Assembly (NCBI RefSeq): GCF_902833045.1
Contig: NZ_CADFDU010000023.1
Coordinates: 1 to 56,626 of the forward strand
Direction: 5' to 3'
Source of the DNA: Burkholderia sp. BCC0322
Lineage (GTDB): Bacteria > Pseudomonadota > Gammaproteobacteria > Burkholderiales > Burkholderiaceae
Length of the DNA: 56,626 nucleotides
In this document: positions 26,269 through 33,763 of the stretch, one piece after another
How positions within the stretch are numbered: the first letter of the stretch is position 1
Layout of the letters: each line of letters opens with the position of its first letter
The notes under the pieces: generated by a model
The model's database searches: none
What the model saw: only the letters and a program-made list of their open reading frames with translations
Told to the model about the DNA's origin: nothing
Translations under genes and position numbers: made by a program

Positions 26269-26889
26269 TCAACCGCCGATCGGCGGCATCGGCCCTTGCC
26301 CGCGGATCCACGACCAGTTCGCGAGCTCGGCCATTTCCTTGTCGCCTCGGCTGTCGCCATACGCGAACAACTGTTTCGGCGGCCGGTTGCCCCACCACCC
26401 GCGCAGCCGCACGACCTTCTGCGGCCCCCAGCAGTTTTCGCCGTCGAGCCGCCCGGTGAAGGTGCCGCGCTCGAACGCGAGCCGCGTCGCGAGCACTGCG
26501 TCGAAGCCGGCCGTCTTCGCCCACTTCTCCAGATACAGCGACGGCGACGCGCTCACCAGCACGACTTCGTGCCCGCGGGCCCGATGCTCGTGGATGCGCT
26601 CGAGCATCTCCGGACGCACGAGGCTCGGCAGATAGCTGTCGACGAAGGTGCGCGCCTGCGCATCGAGCGCGTCCTCGCGCACCGGCCCGAACGCGAACGA
26701 CGCGAACCTCGCCTTCGCGTCGCCGCGCGACATCAGGCCGGCCTTCATCGCGACGATCCACGGCAGTGCGCGCAATCCGGCCCACGCGAAGCGCGGCGTG
26801 CCGACCGCATAGCGGACGAAATGGCGAAAGCTGTCGGTCGTCGTGATGGTGCCGTCGAAATCGAATGCGGCAACGATGCGGTCAGTCAT
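26269..26889 (-). CDS. HAD-IB family hydrolase (SerB-like phosphatase)
   Basis: 206 residues from the ATG at 26889. Motif I is AFDFDGTITTTDSF with nucleophile Asp10 and acid Asp12. Motif II is VVLVSASPSLYLEKWAK. Motif IV is FAYGDSRGDKEMAELAN. The layout with an alpha-helical cap after motif I matches the HAD-IB/PSPase-like group. Members hydrolyse phosphomonoesters, including lysophosphatidate and phosphoserine-like substrates. The substrate here is unknown. It stands alone between the desaturase and the tellurite-type operon. Confidence 0.88.
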   Translation of the reverse strand: MTDRIVAAFDFDGTITTTDSFRHFVRYAVGTPRFAWAGLRALPWIVAMKAGLMSRGDAKARFASFAFGPVREDALDAQARTFVDSYLPSLVRPEMLERIHEHRARGHEVVLVSASPSLYLEKWAKTAGFDAVLATRLAFERGTFTGRLDGENCWGPQKVVRLRGWWGNRPPKQLFAYGDSRGDKEMAELANWSWIRGQGPMPPIGG

Positions 26890-27034
26890 GGAGAATCGGC
26901 GGGAAAGCGATGAGATGCCCGGGAAGATAGCAGACTCGCGCCGGTGCACGTGAAATGACGTGACGCAGCGTGGCCTGCGCAGCGAACGCGCGCGCCGTCA
27001 CGGCGCACGCGTTCGTGCCCTTCGCGCCGCTCCC

Positions 27035-27907
27035 TCAGCGCTGCGGTCGCGCCGCCAATGCCGCCGGCAGCACGACGTTCATCAGGTGATCGGCGCGCGA
27101 CAGCAGATCGGTCACGCGCTCGTCGAGCCCGCGCAATTGCGCGGGTTGCATGCGGATCTGCTGCACCGCCTGGCCGACGATGTTGCGGCGGTCGAACAGC
27201 GTGCGCTCGACACCCGCATCGTCCGGCGCGCGCACGACATCCGACACCGCGCTCAGCGCCGCGAGCACAACAACGAGGTTTTCTTCCGCGTGGCGAACCT
27301 TCGCGGCAAGCTCCTCGGTACGGCGCGGGAAAAAGCCGAGCGACTGCTTGAGCGCCCCGATCGCCGCACGGTAGTCGACATGGCCCGTCGCCGCGCCGAA
27401 CCAGCGCTCGAACATGCCCGCCTTGCGTGTCGCCTGCGCGAGCATGCCGGCCATCATGTCGGCCGCGCCGAGTTCGTTGAATTCGCGCGTCGTTGCCGCG
27501 ACGGCTTCGACGAGATTGCCGGCCGTCTCCAGCGCGCCGTCACCGATCGTCGCGACCGTCGCGAGCTTGAGCGGCACCAGTTGCCGGATGTGCCGCTCGA
27601 TGCGCGGCGCGTAGTCGGGATAGAGATTCGGAAAGCTGGCCTGCGCGGCGCGGAAGCACGCTTCGAGCTGCGGATGGTTCGATTCGCCGAACACCGCCCG
27701 GCCGACCGCCTCGGCCAGCGCCGCGCGCACGGTTTTATCGGACGCGGGCGTGGGCCCGAAGTCGAGCGCCTGCGGCGCCGGCCGCTCGGGCCCGCGCGCA
27801 ACCGGCGCCGCGGCCGCGGGCGGCGCGTCGAACGCAAGACGCCCGGGCGTGCGCTCGGGCGTCGTATCGAACTCGAGCCGCTTCGGCTCGTCTGACGGAT
27901 TCGTCAT
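27035..27907 (-). CDS. Unrecognised protein at the 3' end of the tellurite-resistance-type operon
   Basis: 290 residues. The first 60 or so are proline/alanine-rich and probably disordered. The rest is predicted mainly helical, with ELGAADMMAGMLAQATRKAG, QSLGFFPRRTEELAAKVRHA and HAEENLVVVLAALSAVSDVV as landmarks. There is no signal peptide or membrane segment. I do not recognise a catalytic motif. It follows terD after 51 bases and is the last gene of the operon, so it probably works with TerD, TerC-like and TelA proteins. Similar genes occur next to telA in other proteobacteria as far as I recall, but I cannot name a function. Confidence 0.7.
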   Translation of the reverse strand: MTNPSDEPKRLEFDTTPERTPGRLAFDAPPAAAAPVARGPERPAPQALDFGPTPASDKTVRAALAEAVGRAVFGESNHPQLEACFRAAQASFPNLYPDYAPRIERHIRQLVPLKLATVATIGDGALETAGNLVEAVAATTREFNELGAADMMAGMLAQATRKAGMFERWFGAATGHVDYRAAIGALKQSLGFFPRRTEELAAKVRHAEENLVVVLAALSAVSDVVRAPDDAGVERTLFDRRNIVGQAVQQIRMQPAQLRGLDERVTDLLSRADHLMNVVLPAALAARPQR

Positions 27908-27958
27908 CGCTGCTTCCTGCCCGGCGCGGCGGTATCCCGCCAGCCGGGCTGCCGCCAG

Positions 27959-28615
27959 TCAGACCGCGCCGCCGTACGCGCGCACGAAGTCGCCCAGGCC
28001 GCGGTTGTAGCCGGCGCCAACCGCCTTGAACATGAAGTGGCCGTCGCGGCGATAGAAGCTGCCGACCTGCACCGACGTCTCCATCGAGAAGTCTTCCTCG
28101 AGTGCGTACTTCGCGATCACCGCGCCCGACACTTCATCGGCGATCTGGATGTAGCTGTTGCGCACCTGGCCGAAATTCTGGCGACGCGCTTCGGCCTGGT
28201 CGATCGTCACGACCACCGAGACTTCCTCGACGTCGGCCGCGAGCTTCGTCACGTCGATGAAGATCACCTCGTCGTCGCCGTCGCCGCTGCCCGTGCGGTT
28301 GTCGCCGCTGTGCACGACACCCAGGCACTTCGACGCGGGCATCCCGCGCTTCGGGAAATCGTCGCCCGGCTGGATGAAGGTGTCCTTGCGATCCATCGTG
28401 CGCACTTCGCTGTTGTAGAACACGAAGTGCTGATCCGAGATCAGCTTCGGGTTGCTCTGCGCGTCGTACTTGCACAGGAACACCGACACGTCGAGATCGA
28501 AGTCCGTACCCGTGTCCGTCGCGTTCGCGTCCCAGCCGAGACCGATGCGGAACTTCTGCGTGCCGGGCGCTTCCTTCGACAGGTTGACGCGACCGCCTTT
28601 CGACAAATTGATCAT
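27959..28615 (-). CDS. terD: TerD family protein
   Basis: 218 residues. It begins MINLSKGGRVNLSKEAPG, the typical TerD/TerE/TerZ start. GLGWDANATDTGTDFDLDVS supplies acidic calcium-binding residues, and KCLGVVHSGDNRTGSGDGDD with DEVIFIDVTKL gives the second acidic cluster. TerD-domain proteins are cytoplasmic calcium-binding beta-sandwiches linked to tellurite resistance, phage inhibition and envelope stress; their chemistry is not settled. The gene lies in a telA-vwa-terC-terD operon. The choice among TerD, TerE and TerZ is not certain. Confidence 0.9.
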   Translation of the reverse strand: MINLSKGGRVNLSKEAPGTQKFRIGLGWDANATDTGTDFDLDVSVFLCKYDAQSNPKLISDQHFVFYNSEVRTMDRKDTFIQPGDDFPKRGMPASKCLGVVHSGDNRTGSGDGDDEVIFIDVTKLAADVEEVSVVVTIDQAEARRQNFGQVRNSYIQIADEVSGAVIAKYALEEDFSMETSVQVGSFYRRDGHFMFKAVGAGYNRGLGDFVRAYGGAV

Positions 28616-28715
28616 TTGAACCTCTTCTGCTGGAACCGCCGTTGCGCCGGCGGCAATGCCGGGCCGCCCTGCGCGGCCCCTCGTTGATGGTGTTCGACCC
28701 GCGTGTCGCGCGTGA

Positions 28716-29732
28716 TCACTCGCCCGCCACGGCCGTCCGGTTTTCCTTGCGTTGCACGACGATCGACGACCACACGGCCGCAGCGATCATCGCCGCGCCG
28801 ATCAGGCCGGTAACGACCTCGGGCACCTCGAACTTCACGCCGAGGAACATGATCGTTGCGAGCGCACCGATCGCCCAGAAGGCACCGTGCTCGAGAAAGC
28901 GGTACTGCGCGAGCGTGCCCTTCTTCAGCAGCACGAGCGTCATCTCCCGGATGTAGGCCGCGCCGACGCCGAGGCCCAGCGCGATCAGGAAGATGTTGTT
29001 CGACAGCGCGAACGCGCCGATCACACCGTCGAAGCTGAACGACGAATCGAGCACCTCGAGATACATGAAACCCGCGACGCCTTCGCGCACCACGCGCGTC
29101 CCCGTCTCCTCGCCACCGATGAGGTCGCCGATGCCGTGCGCGATCACGAAGCTGATGACGCCGAACGCACCCGCGAGCAGGAAGCCCACCTGCTCGACCG
29201 CCGGCACGTAGAGCGACGCAATGATGATGATCGCGAGCGTCAGCGCCACTTCCAGCGCCGTGATGCGGCCGAGGTGGCTCATCGGGCCTTCCAGGAAGCC
29301 GATCCAGTGCTCGTCCTTCTCGGTGTCGAGCATGAACTTGAAGAACACCATCAGCAGGAACGCACCGCCGAATGCGGAGACCTGGTGATGCGCGGACGTG
29401 AGGATCGCCGCGTACTGCTCCGGCGACTCGATCGCGAGCTTCAGCGCGTCCCACATGCCGATGTGGCCGATCACGGCAACGATCAGCAGCGGGAACACGA
29501 GCCGCATGCCGAACACGGCGACCGGCAGGCCGAACACCATGAAGCGGTTGCGCCACTTCTCCGACCAGTTCTTGAGCACCGATGCATTGACGACCGCGTT
29601 GTCGAGCGACAGCGAGATTTCCAGCACGGACAGGACCGCGACGATCAGCATGTCCTTCACGCCGCCGAGGAGATAGGCCGCGACGAGCGCGAGCACCGTA
29701 AGCGACAACGGGATCTTGAAGTCTTTCAACAT
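28716..29732 (-). CDS. DUF475 / TerC family integral membrane protein
   Basis: 338 residues with about nine hydrophobic segments. SVLEISLSLDNAVVNASVLKN (about 36-56) and SFSFDGVIGAFALSNNIFLI carry the conserved intramembrane acidic residues of the TerC family, thought to bind or move metal ions. The protein belongs to the DUF475 branch, longer than E. coli TerC. It probably anchors the Ter complex at the inner membrane. Recent work on TerC relatives points to metal export during exoenzyme metalation; applying that here is inference. A 100-base GC-rich gap separates it from terD. Confidence 0.88.
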   Translation of the reverse strand: MLKDFKIPLSLTVLALVAAYLLGGVKDMLIVAVLSVLEISLSLDNAVVNASVLKNWSEKWRNRFMVFGLPVAVFGMRLVFPLLIVAVIGHIGMWDALKLAIESPEQYAAILTSAHHQVSAFGGAFLLMVFFKFMLDTEKDEHWIGFLEGPMSHLGRITALEVALTLAIIIIASLYVPAVEQVGFLLAGAFGVISFVIAHGIGDLIGGEETGTRVVREGVAGFMYLEVLDSSFSFDGVIGAFALSNNIFLIALGLGVGAAYIREMTLVLLKKGTLAQYRFLEHGAFWAIGALATIMFLGVKFEVPEVVTGLIGAAMIAAAVWSSIVVQRKENRTAVAGE

Positions 29733-29777
29733 GATAGGGGGTAGTCGAGTTCTGGATAAAAGGCGTGCGGGCCGCGC

Positions 29778-30524
29778 TTACTTCGCGCGCACCCAGTCGC
29801 AGAATTCCTGCGTGATCAGCTGTTCGTAGATCTGTTCGTCGCTGATGTCGAGCGATTCGAGATGCAGGAAGCCGACGTTCGGCATCTCGTCCGCGACTTC
29901 CGCGAGGAAGCCGAATTCGCTCGGATCGCCGACGCCGACGAGCGACCAGTACAGCGGGTAGTGCTGCGATTCGGCCAGCAGCTGGCGCACGCGCTTGCGA
30001 TCGTTCTTCGGGTTCTGGCCGTCGGTGACGAACAACACCCACGCGGGCAGATGGCCGTTCACCGGCGCGGAAGCGGCCGGCGCGGGCGTCTCGTCCGCAC
30101 CGCCGAACAGCCGGCTCAGGAAGCCGCGCTTCTCTTCGCGTTTCGGCGACGGCTCCGGCGCGCGGAAGAAGAAGTCGACGATGTCGTTCATCACCGGCGC
30201 GTACTGCGTGCCGCCCCACTTGTCGATCCGCGCGTTGAGCACGTGATCGGAGATGTACGAGCCGTAGTTGTCCGGCGTCGCGGTCGGCAGGCGGTCGTAG
30301 CCTTCGGTGAAGGTCCACGTGTCGACTTCGCCGTTGTCGTCGAACTTCAGTGCGATGCCGAGGATCCGGTCGTGCGTGTCCTGGATCACGCCCGACTGGT
30401 ACAGCGGCTTCGCGGAGCCGGAGATGTCGAGCGCCGCGCCGACGCGCACGACGGGCGGCTTCAGGATCTGGCGTTTTTCGAGGACGATCGCGACCTTCGC
30501 CGCGCGTTTCTCAAGCGTAATCAT
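29778..30524 (-). CDS. VWA domain-containing protein (TerY/TerF-like)
   Basis: 248 residues from the ATG at 30524. GAALDISGSAKPLYQSG carries a MIDAS DxSxS motif (aspartate about 33), with threonine in KWGGTQYAPVMND and the acidic VLFVTDGQNPKND closing the metal site. A proline/alanine-rich insertion with EEKRGFLSRLFGG lies in the middle. VWA proteins of Ter operons are cytoplasmic adaptors for protein-protein contacts in the TerB/TerC/TerD assembly. It lies between telA (20 bases upstream) and the DUF475 gene. Confidence 0.9.
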   Translation of the reverse strand: MITLEKRAAKVAIVLEKRQILKPPVVRVGAALDISGSAKPLYQSGVIQDTHDRILGIALKFDDNGEVDTWTFTEGYDRLPTATPDNYGSYISDHVLNARIDKWGGTQYAPVMNDIVDFFFRAPEPSPKREEKRGFLSRLFGGADETPAPAASAPVNGHLPAWVLFVTDGQNPKNDRKRVRQLLAESQHYPLYWSLVGVGDPSEFGFLAEVADEMPNVGFLHLESLDISDEQIYEQLITQEFCDWVRAK

Positions 30525-30544
30525 GCGGTGTTCTCTCGGTTCTT

Positions 30545-31636
30545 TCAGTTGTGCTTCGGAGCGAATCGGGTGATCAGGTCCTGTTCGAGCTGGCGCAGGC
30601 GCGGCGCGTCCTGCTCGCGCTGGCGCTTGCCGTCGGCGACGATCTGCGTGATGTCGTCGAATGCGCCGAACAGCTGCTGCTGCGCGTATTCGAACGTGTC
30701 GGTCGAGATCACCGGGCGCTGGCCGAGCTTCGCGACTTCCTGTGCGTTCTGGCGGTTCAGGTCGGCCTGCGCGCGGATCGCCTCGTCGGCCGCGTCGTAC
30801 GTCGCGTTCGCGAGCGCTGCCGCGCGCTTCGTGCTGAGCTGCTCGAGGTAGAGCGCGAACGCGTTGGTCCACGCGGGGATCAGCACGGTCTTGATCGTCA
30901 TGAACTTCGACGTCAGCGTGCGTTTCTGGTCCTGCTCCATCCGGATCTGCGGCGCGAGCTGCTTCGACATCAGCATCGCGCGATCGAGGTCGTCGAGCTT
31001 GCTTTCGAGCGCGTCGACCTTGCGCTTCACGTCGAGCAGGCGTTGCGCGGCAAACGCGTCGTCCACCGGCTGCTGGCCGGCCGCGAGATGCGCGCGCAGC
31101 GTCGCGAGCGCCGCTTCGCCGTGCGCTTTCGACTGTGCGAGCTCCTGGTGCAACGCGTAGTTGTCGTTGTACATCCGCTCGAGCTCGTCGATGCCGGCCT
31201 TCTGGCGCTGCGCATGGTTCTCGAGCTCGACGACGAGCGTGTCCATCCGCTTGCTCACCGACTCGTATTGCGACAGCAGCTTCTCCTTGGTCGAACGGAA
31301 CAGCCGCGTGACCTGTGTGAGCAGCCCGCCCTTGTCGGCGCCGCGCGGATCGAGCCCCTTCGCGGTCGCGATCAGTTCGTTGAGCTTGTCGCCGAACCGG
31401 TCGGCATCCGACGCGCGGACGCTCGCGAGAATCTGCTGGGAGAAGGCGGCGATTCGCGTGCCCTGCGTCGCGCCGAGCTGGTCGATCTCGTCGACGGTGA
31501 TCAGGCGGACGTTCTCCGCCGGGCGTGCCGCCGGCACGGCAACAGCGGCGGCAGGCATGACGACGGGAGACGAAGACGGGGTGGAAGGACGATCGCTGAC
31601 CGCATTGGCGTTCTTGTCGTCGAATAGCGGCTTCAT
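30545..31636 (-). CDS. telA: Toxic anion resistance protein TelA/KlaA family
   Basis: 363 residues from the ATG at 31636; a start 15 codons earlier in a lysine/arginine-rich segment cannot be excluded. An alanine/proline-rich N-terminus (1-45) precedes a long helical, coiled-coil body with VTRLFRSTKEKLLSQYESVS, LVVELENHAQRQKAGIDELE and FMTIKTVLIPAWTNAFALYL, all typical of TelA. The family is associated with tellurite and toxic-anion tolerance, and with resistance to some cell-wall antimicrobials; the mechanism is unknown. It is the first gene of the five-gene minus-strand operon. Confidence 0.9.
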   Translation of the reverse strand: MKPLFDDKNANAVSDRPSTPSSSPVVMPAAAVAVPAARPAENVRLITVDEIDQLGATQGTRIAAFSQQILASVRASDADRFGDKLNELIATAKGLDPRGADKGGLLTQVTRLFRSTKEKLLSQYESVSKRMDTLVVELENHAQRQKAGIDELERMYNDNYALHQELAQSKAHGEAALATLRAHLAAGQQPVDDAFAAQRLLDVKRKVDALESKLDDLDRAMLMSKQLAPQIRMEQDQKRTLTSKFMTIKTVLIPAWTNAFALYLEQLSTKRAAALANATYDAADEAIRAQADLNRQNAQEVAKLGQRPVISTDTFEYAQQQLFGAFDDITQIVADGKRQREQDAPRLRQLEQDLITRFAPKHN

Positions 31637-31901
31637 GTGGCTACCACGTTTCCTTTTCTGCTTTTTGCTGCGTGTTGTCATGCGCGCAAGGCGCGCATCC
31701 GCGATTGCCGCCGTGCTCTCTCACGGGCGGCAGACGGACAATAAATGGCTCGAGCGCCTTGCGTCAAGGGAAGGAATTCTTTCAATTTCCATTCATTTTG
31801 TAATGTGCCGGGTGAGCGCAATGCCCGACCGTCGCCGTTTCTGCCGCCATGCATGTTGGTCGTGAAGGATTCGGACACATCAAAACTTACATGTCCGATC
31901 A
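31637..31901. other. Upstream region of the telA operon
   Basis: About 265 bases with no gene I can support. It is A+T-richer than its surroundings around 31740-31830 and should contain the telA promoter on the minus strand. I cannot pick a clear -35/-10 pair. The other side leads to a decayed TonB-receptor remnant. Confidence 0.4.
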
Positions 31902-32462
31902 ATGCGAAAGAGAAATGAAACCGCCCGTTTTGTCTGGTTTCAGACGGCGCACATGCTCGCCGTTCACGAGCACATGGGTGCGCGACGGTCAGGTTTCATA
32001 CGGACCATCGTGCATGTCGAGCGTGAAGCGCTCGATCGGCTCGGCGGCGGCGACATGAGCGAGCCGGGCACGGTCACCGAGACCTGGCTGAGCAGCGTCG
32101 CGGTGACCGACACGATCGGCTTCCTACTCGGCGACCGCGCGCTGTTCACGATCGGCGTGCCGTGGCTCCCGCTCAACGCCGGCGCTGAATACGACGTGCC
32201 GATGCCGCGCGGCCTCACGCCAACCGCACGCTGGATCCACACGGGGCCGCAATACGTGGACGTCGCGAACACGATGTCAATCCAGGCGCGGGACCGCTAC
32301 GACCTCGGTGCGCACTACGCGGCGGAACCGTTCGGCCGGAAGACGATGCTCCGCGCGACCGTACGCGATGTCACGCACTCTTGCCGGCCGTCGACGGCCG
32401 GCGGATACCTGGCGCAGGACGATCCGCGCTCGGTGTGGCTACCGATGACGACGGATTTTTGA
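31902..32462 (+). pseudogene. TonB-dependent siderophore receptor, remnant with internal deletion
   Basis: From about 32052 one frame reads SEPGTVTETWLSSVAVTDTI, GFLLGDRALFTIGV, then LPLNAGAEYDVPMPRGLTPT, ARWIHTGPQYVDVANTMSIQ, RDRYDLGAHYAAEPFGRKTM, LRATVRDVTHSC and finally GGYLAQDDPRSVWLPMTTDF. The last segments are the C-terminal beta-strands of a siderophore-type TonB receptor, ending with the outer-membrane terminal phenylalanine. The plug domain and most of the barrel are absent, and the block before LPLNAG is joined directly to a strand that normally lies far upstream (junction near 32160). A ribosome may read the frame, but the product could not form a receptor. Confidence 0.8.
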
Positions 32463-32502
32463 CGATCACCGGAGGGAGTGGCGGGCTGCCACCAGAGTTT
32501 GC

Positions 32503-32508
32503 TATACT
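32503..32508 (+). promoter_or_regulatory. -10 element of the tRNA-Ser gene
   Basis: TATACT lies 11 bases before the mature tRNA 5' end, the expected place for a stable-RNA promoter. No clear -35 hexamer is seen at the usual distance. Confidence 0.55.
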
Positions 32509-32519
32509 CTCGGTCTTCC

Positions 32520-32610
32520 GGAGAGATGGATGAGTGGTTTAAGTCGCACGCCTGGAAAGCGTGTATAGGTTAATCGCCTATCGGGGGTTCGAATCCCCCT
32601 CTCTCCGCCA
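32520..32610 (+). tRNA. tRNA-Ser(GGA)
   Basis: The 91-base gene folds as a class II tRNA. The acceptor arm GGAGAGA pairs with TCTCTCC, the anticodon loop CTGGAAA has anticodon GGA, and a long variable arm lies between anticodon and T arms. The T loop is GGGGGTTCGAATCCCCC. The CCA end is encoded (32608-32610). It decodes UCC and UCU serine codons. Confidence 0.97.
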
Positions 32611-32620
32611 AGACATCAGC

Positions 32621-32646
32621 AAAAACGGGCCGCTCGGCCCGTTTTT
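32621..32646 (+). terminator. Intrinsic terminator after tRNA-Ser
   Basis: ACGGGCC and GGCCCGT pair around a short loop, preceded by five A residues and followed by five T residues, so it can work in both directions. It begins 11 bases after the tRNA 3' end. Confidence 0.88.
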
Positions 32647-33094
32647 CATTTCTGCACGCCAAAGCGCCCGTCAATCCGTTGACGCAACTTCAGTGGACAG
32701 CGCTCTTGATGCGTTGATTCGCCGTCTCCAAGGCCACGCGCTCCGAACCCGCCCGCCATCACGGGCTTCGCATGGATTCCACACTCATGCGCTACGCGCA
32801 GGCGCAGGCCATGCAATTCGACGCGCCCTGTCCTCAATCGCTCCATTGCTTTTCTCGGCCCGAAAGCGTCCAACTGAATCCGTCATTCGAAGTTGAATAA
32901 CGATCGCATGCCGGCGCCGCATCGGATCGAATGATGTACACGTGCAGCATTGCCCCAATCGGAGAAACTGCGCTCGCGACACCCCATATGTCCACGCCCG
33001 TTCCTTCGGGAGTACCGCAACTCCCGAACACCGCACGTTAAAGATGTGTATTCTTCTGACGATATCCGAGGTTTCATCTCCGCGAGTCAGATCC
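32647..33094. other. Gene-free, lower-GC stretch downstream of tRNA-Ser
   Basis: About 450 bases with visibly lower G+C than flanking genes. Short frames on both strands have no ribosome binding site and no family I recognise. I see no copy of the tRNA 3' end that would mark an att site, and no integrase. It may be the scar of an element once inserted at the tRNA, or simply an untranslated region ahead of the lipoprotein gene. Confidence 0.4.
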
Positions 33095-33697
33095 ATGCGA
33101 TTCAGTCCACGGTTCGCCATGATGGCTGTCGCTGCGACGATGCTGTCCGCTTGCGCAACGGCATTTTCGCCGGCGTCGATCAGCACCACCGTCGCGGTAA
33201 CGTCTCCCCCGCCGCTCGAGAAATCGTTGCGCGACGGCGGATCGTCGACCGACCTGTCGGCCATCGGCCAGCCCGCATCTCAATTTCGCACGCTTCTTTC
33301 CGTTCGCGAATGCGTCGCCGCCAAATGCGCGGCGGGAATCGCCAAGCCGACGCTCACGGTCACGGTCCAGCGCGTGTCCGAAGGACAGGCAGCGATACGC
33401 TTCTCGGTCGACGGGGAGATCGGCAGCAGCCAGACGCTGAAATCGCAAGCCGGGAAAGCCACGTCGGAAGTGACCCTGTCGATCCCGTCGGGCGTGACGC
33501 CGATCAACGATCAATTTGCCGTCGAACGGGTCGCGACGATCAAGGTTGGCGAGTTTCGACACGTGGCGTTGCCACATGGCATGCGTGCCTATGTCTGCGT
33601 CGCCATCCCGAACGCCAATGGCGTGACGGATGGCAGCTGCGATTTCAGCCGGGTGCAGGCGACCAAGGGAGCCGAGCTCGGCATTTCCGCGCTCTGA
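33095..33697 (+). CDS. Putative lipoprotein of unknown function
   Basis: 200 residues from the ATG at 33095, chosen because it gives a proper lipoprotein signal: MRFSPRFAMM, a hydrophobic core, then the lipobox LSAC with cysteine about 20. The mature part shows TLTVTVQRVSEGQAAIRFSV and SEVTLSIPSGVTPINDQFAV and looks like a beta-rich domain. Three or four further cysteines (VRECVAAKCAAG, VCVA, GSCDF) could form disulphides. No family is recognised. The absence of aspartate at +2 (residue after Cys is Ala) suggests outer-membrane sorting in enterobacterial terms; whether that rule holds here is unknown. It is convergent with the symporter gene. Confidence 0.65.
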   Translation: MRFSPRFAMMAVAATMLSACATAFSPASISTTVAVTSPPPLEKSLRDGGSSTDLSAIGQPASQFRTLLSVRECVAAKCAAGIAKPTLTVTVQRVSEGQAAIRFSVDGEIGSSQTLKSQAGKATSEVTLSIPSGVTPINDQFAVERVATIKVGEFRHVALPHGMRAYVCVAIPNANGVTDGSCDFSRVQATKGAELGISAL

Positions 33698-33763
33698 CCG
33701 GCCCGTCACCGCGCCAGTACGGGCGGATCGCGGCACTTGAGCAATGCCGAACGCCACCCCGTG

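Noticed and set aside
32520-32610. tRNA-Ser as an active phage attachment site
   Set aside because: No integrase gene and no direct repeat of the tRNA 3' end are present within the window.
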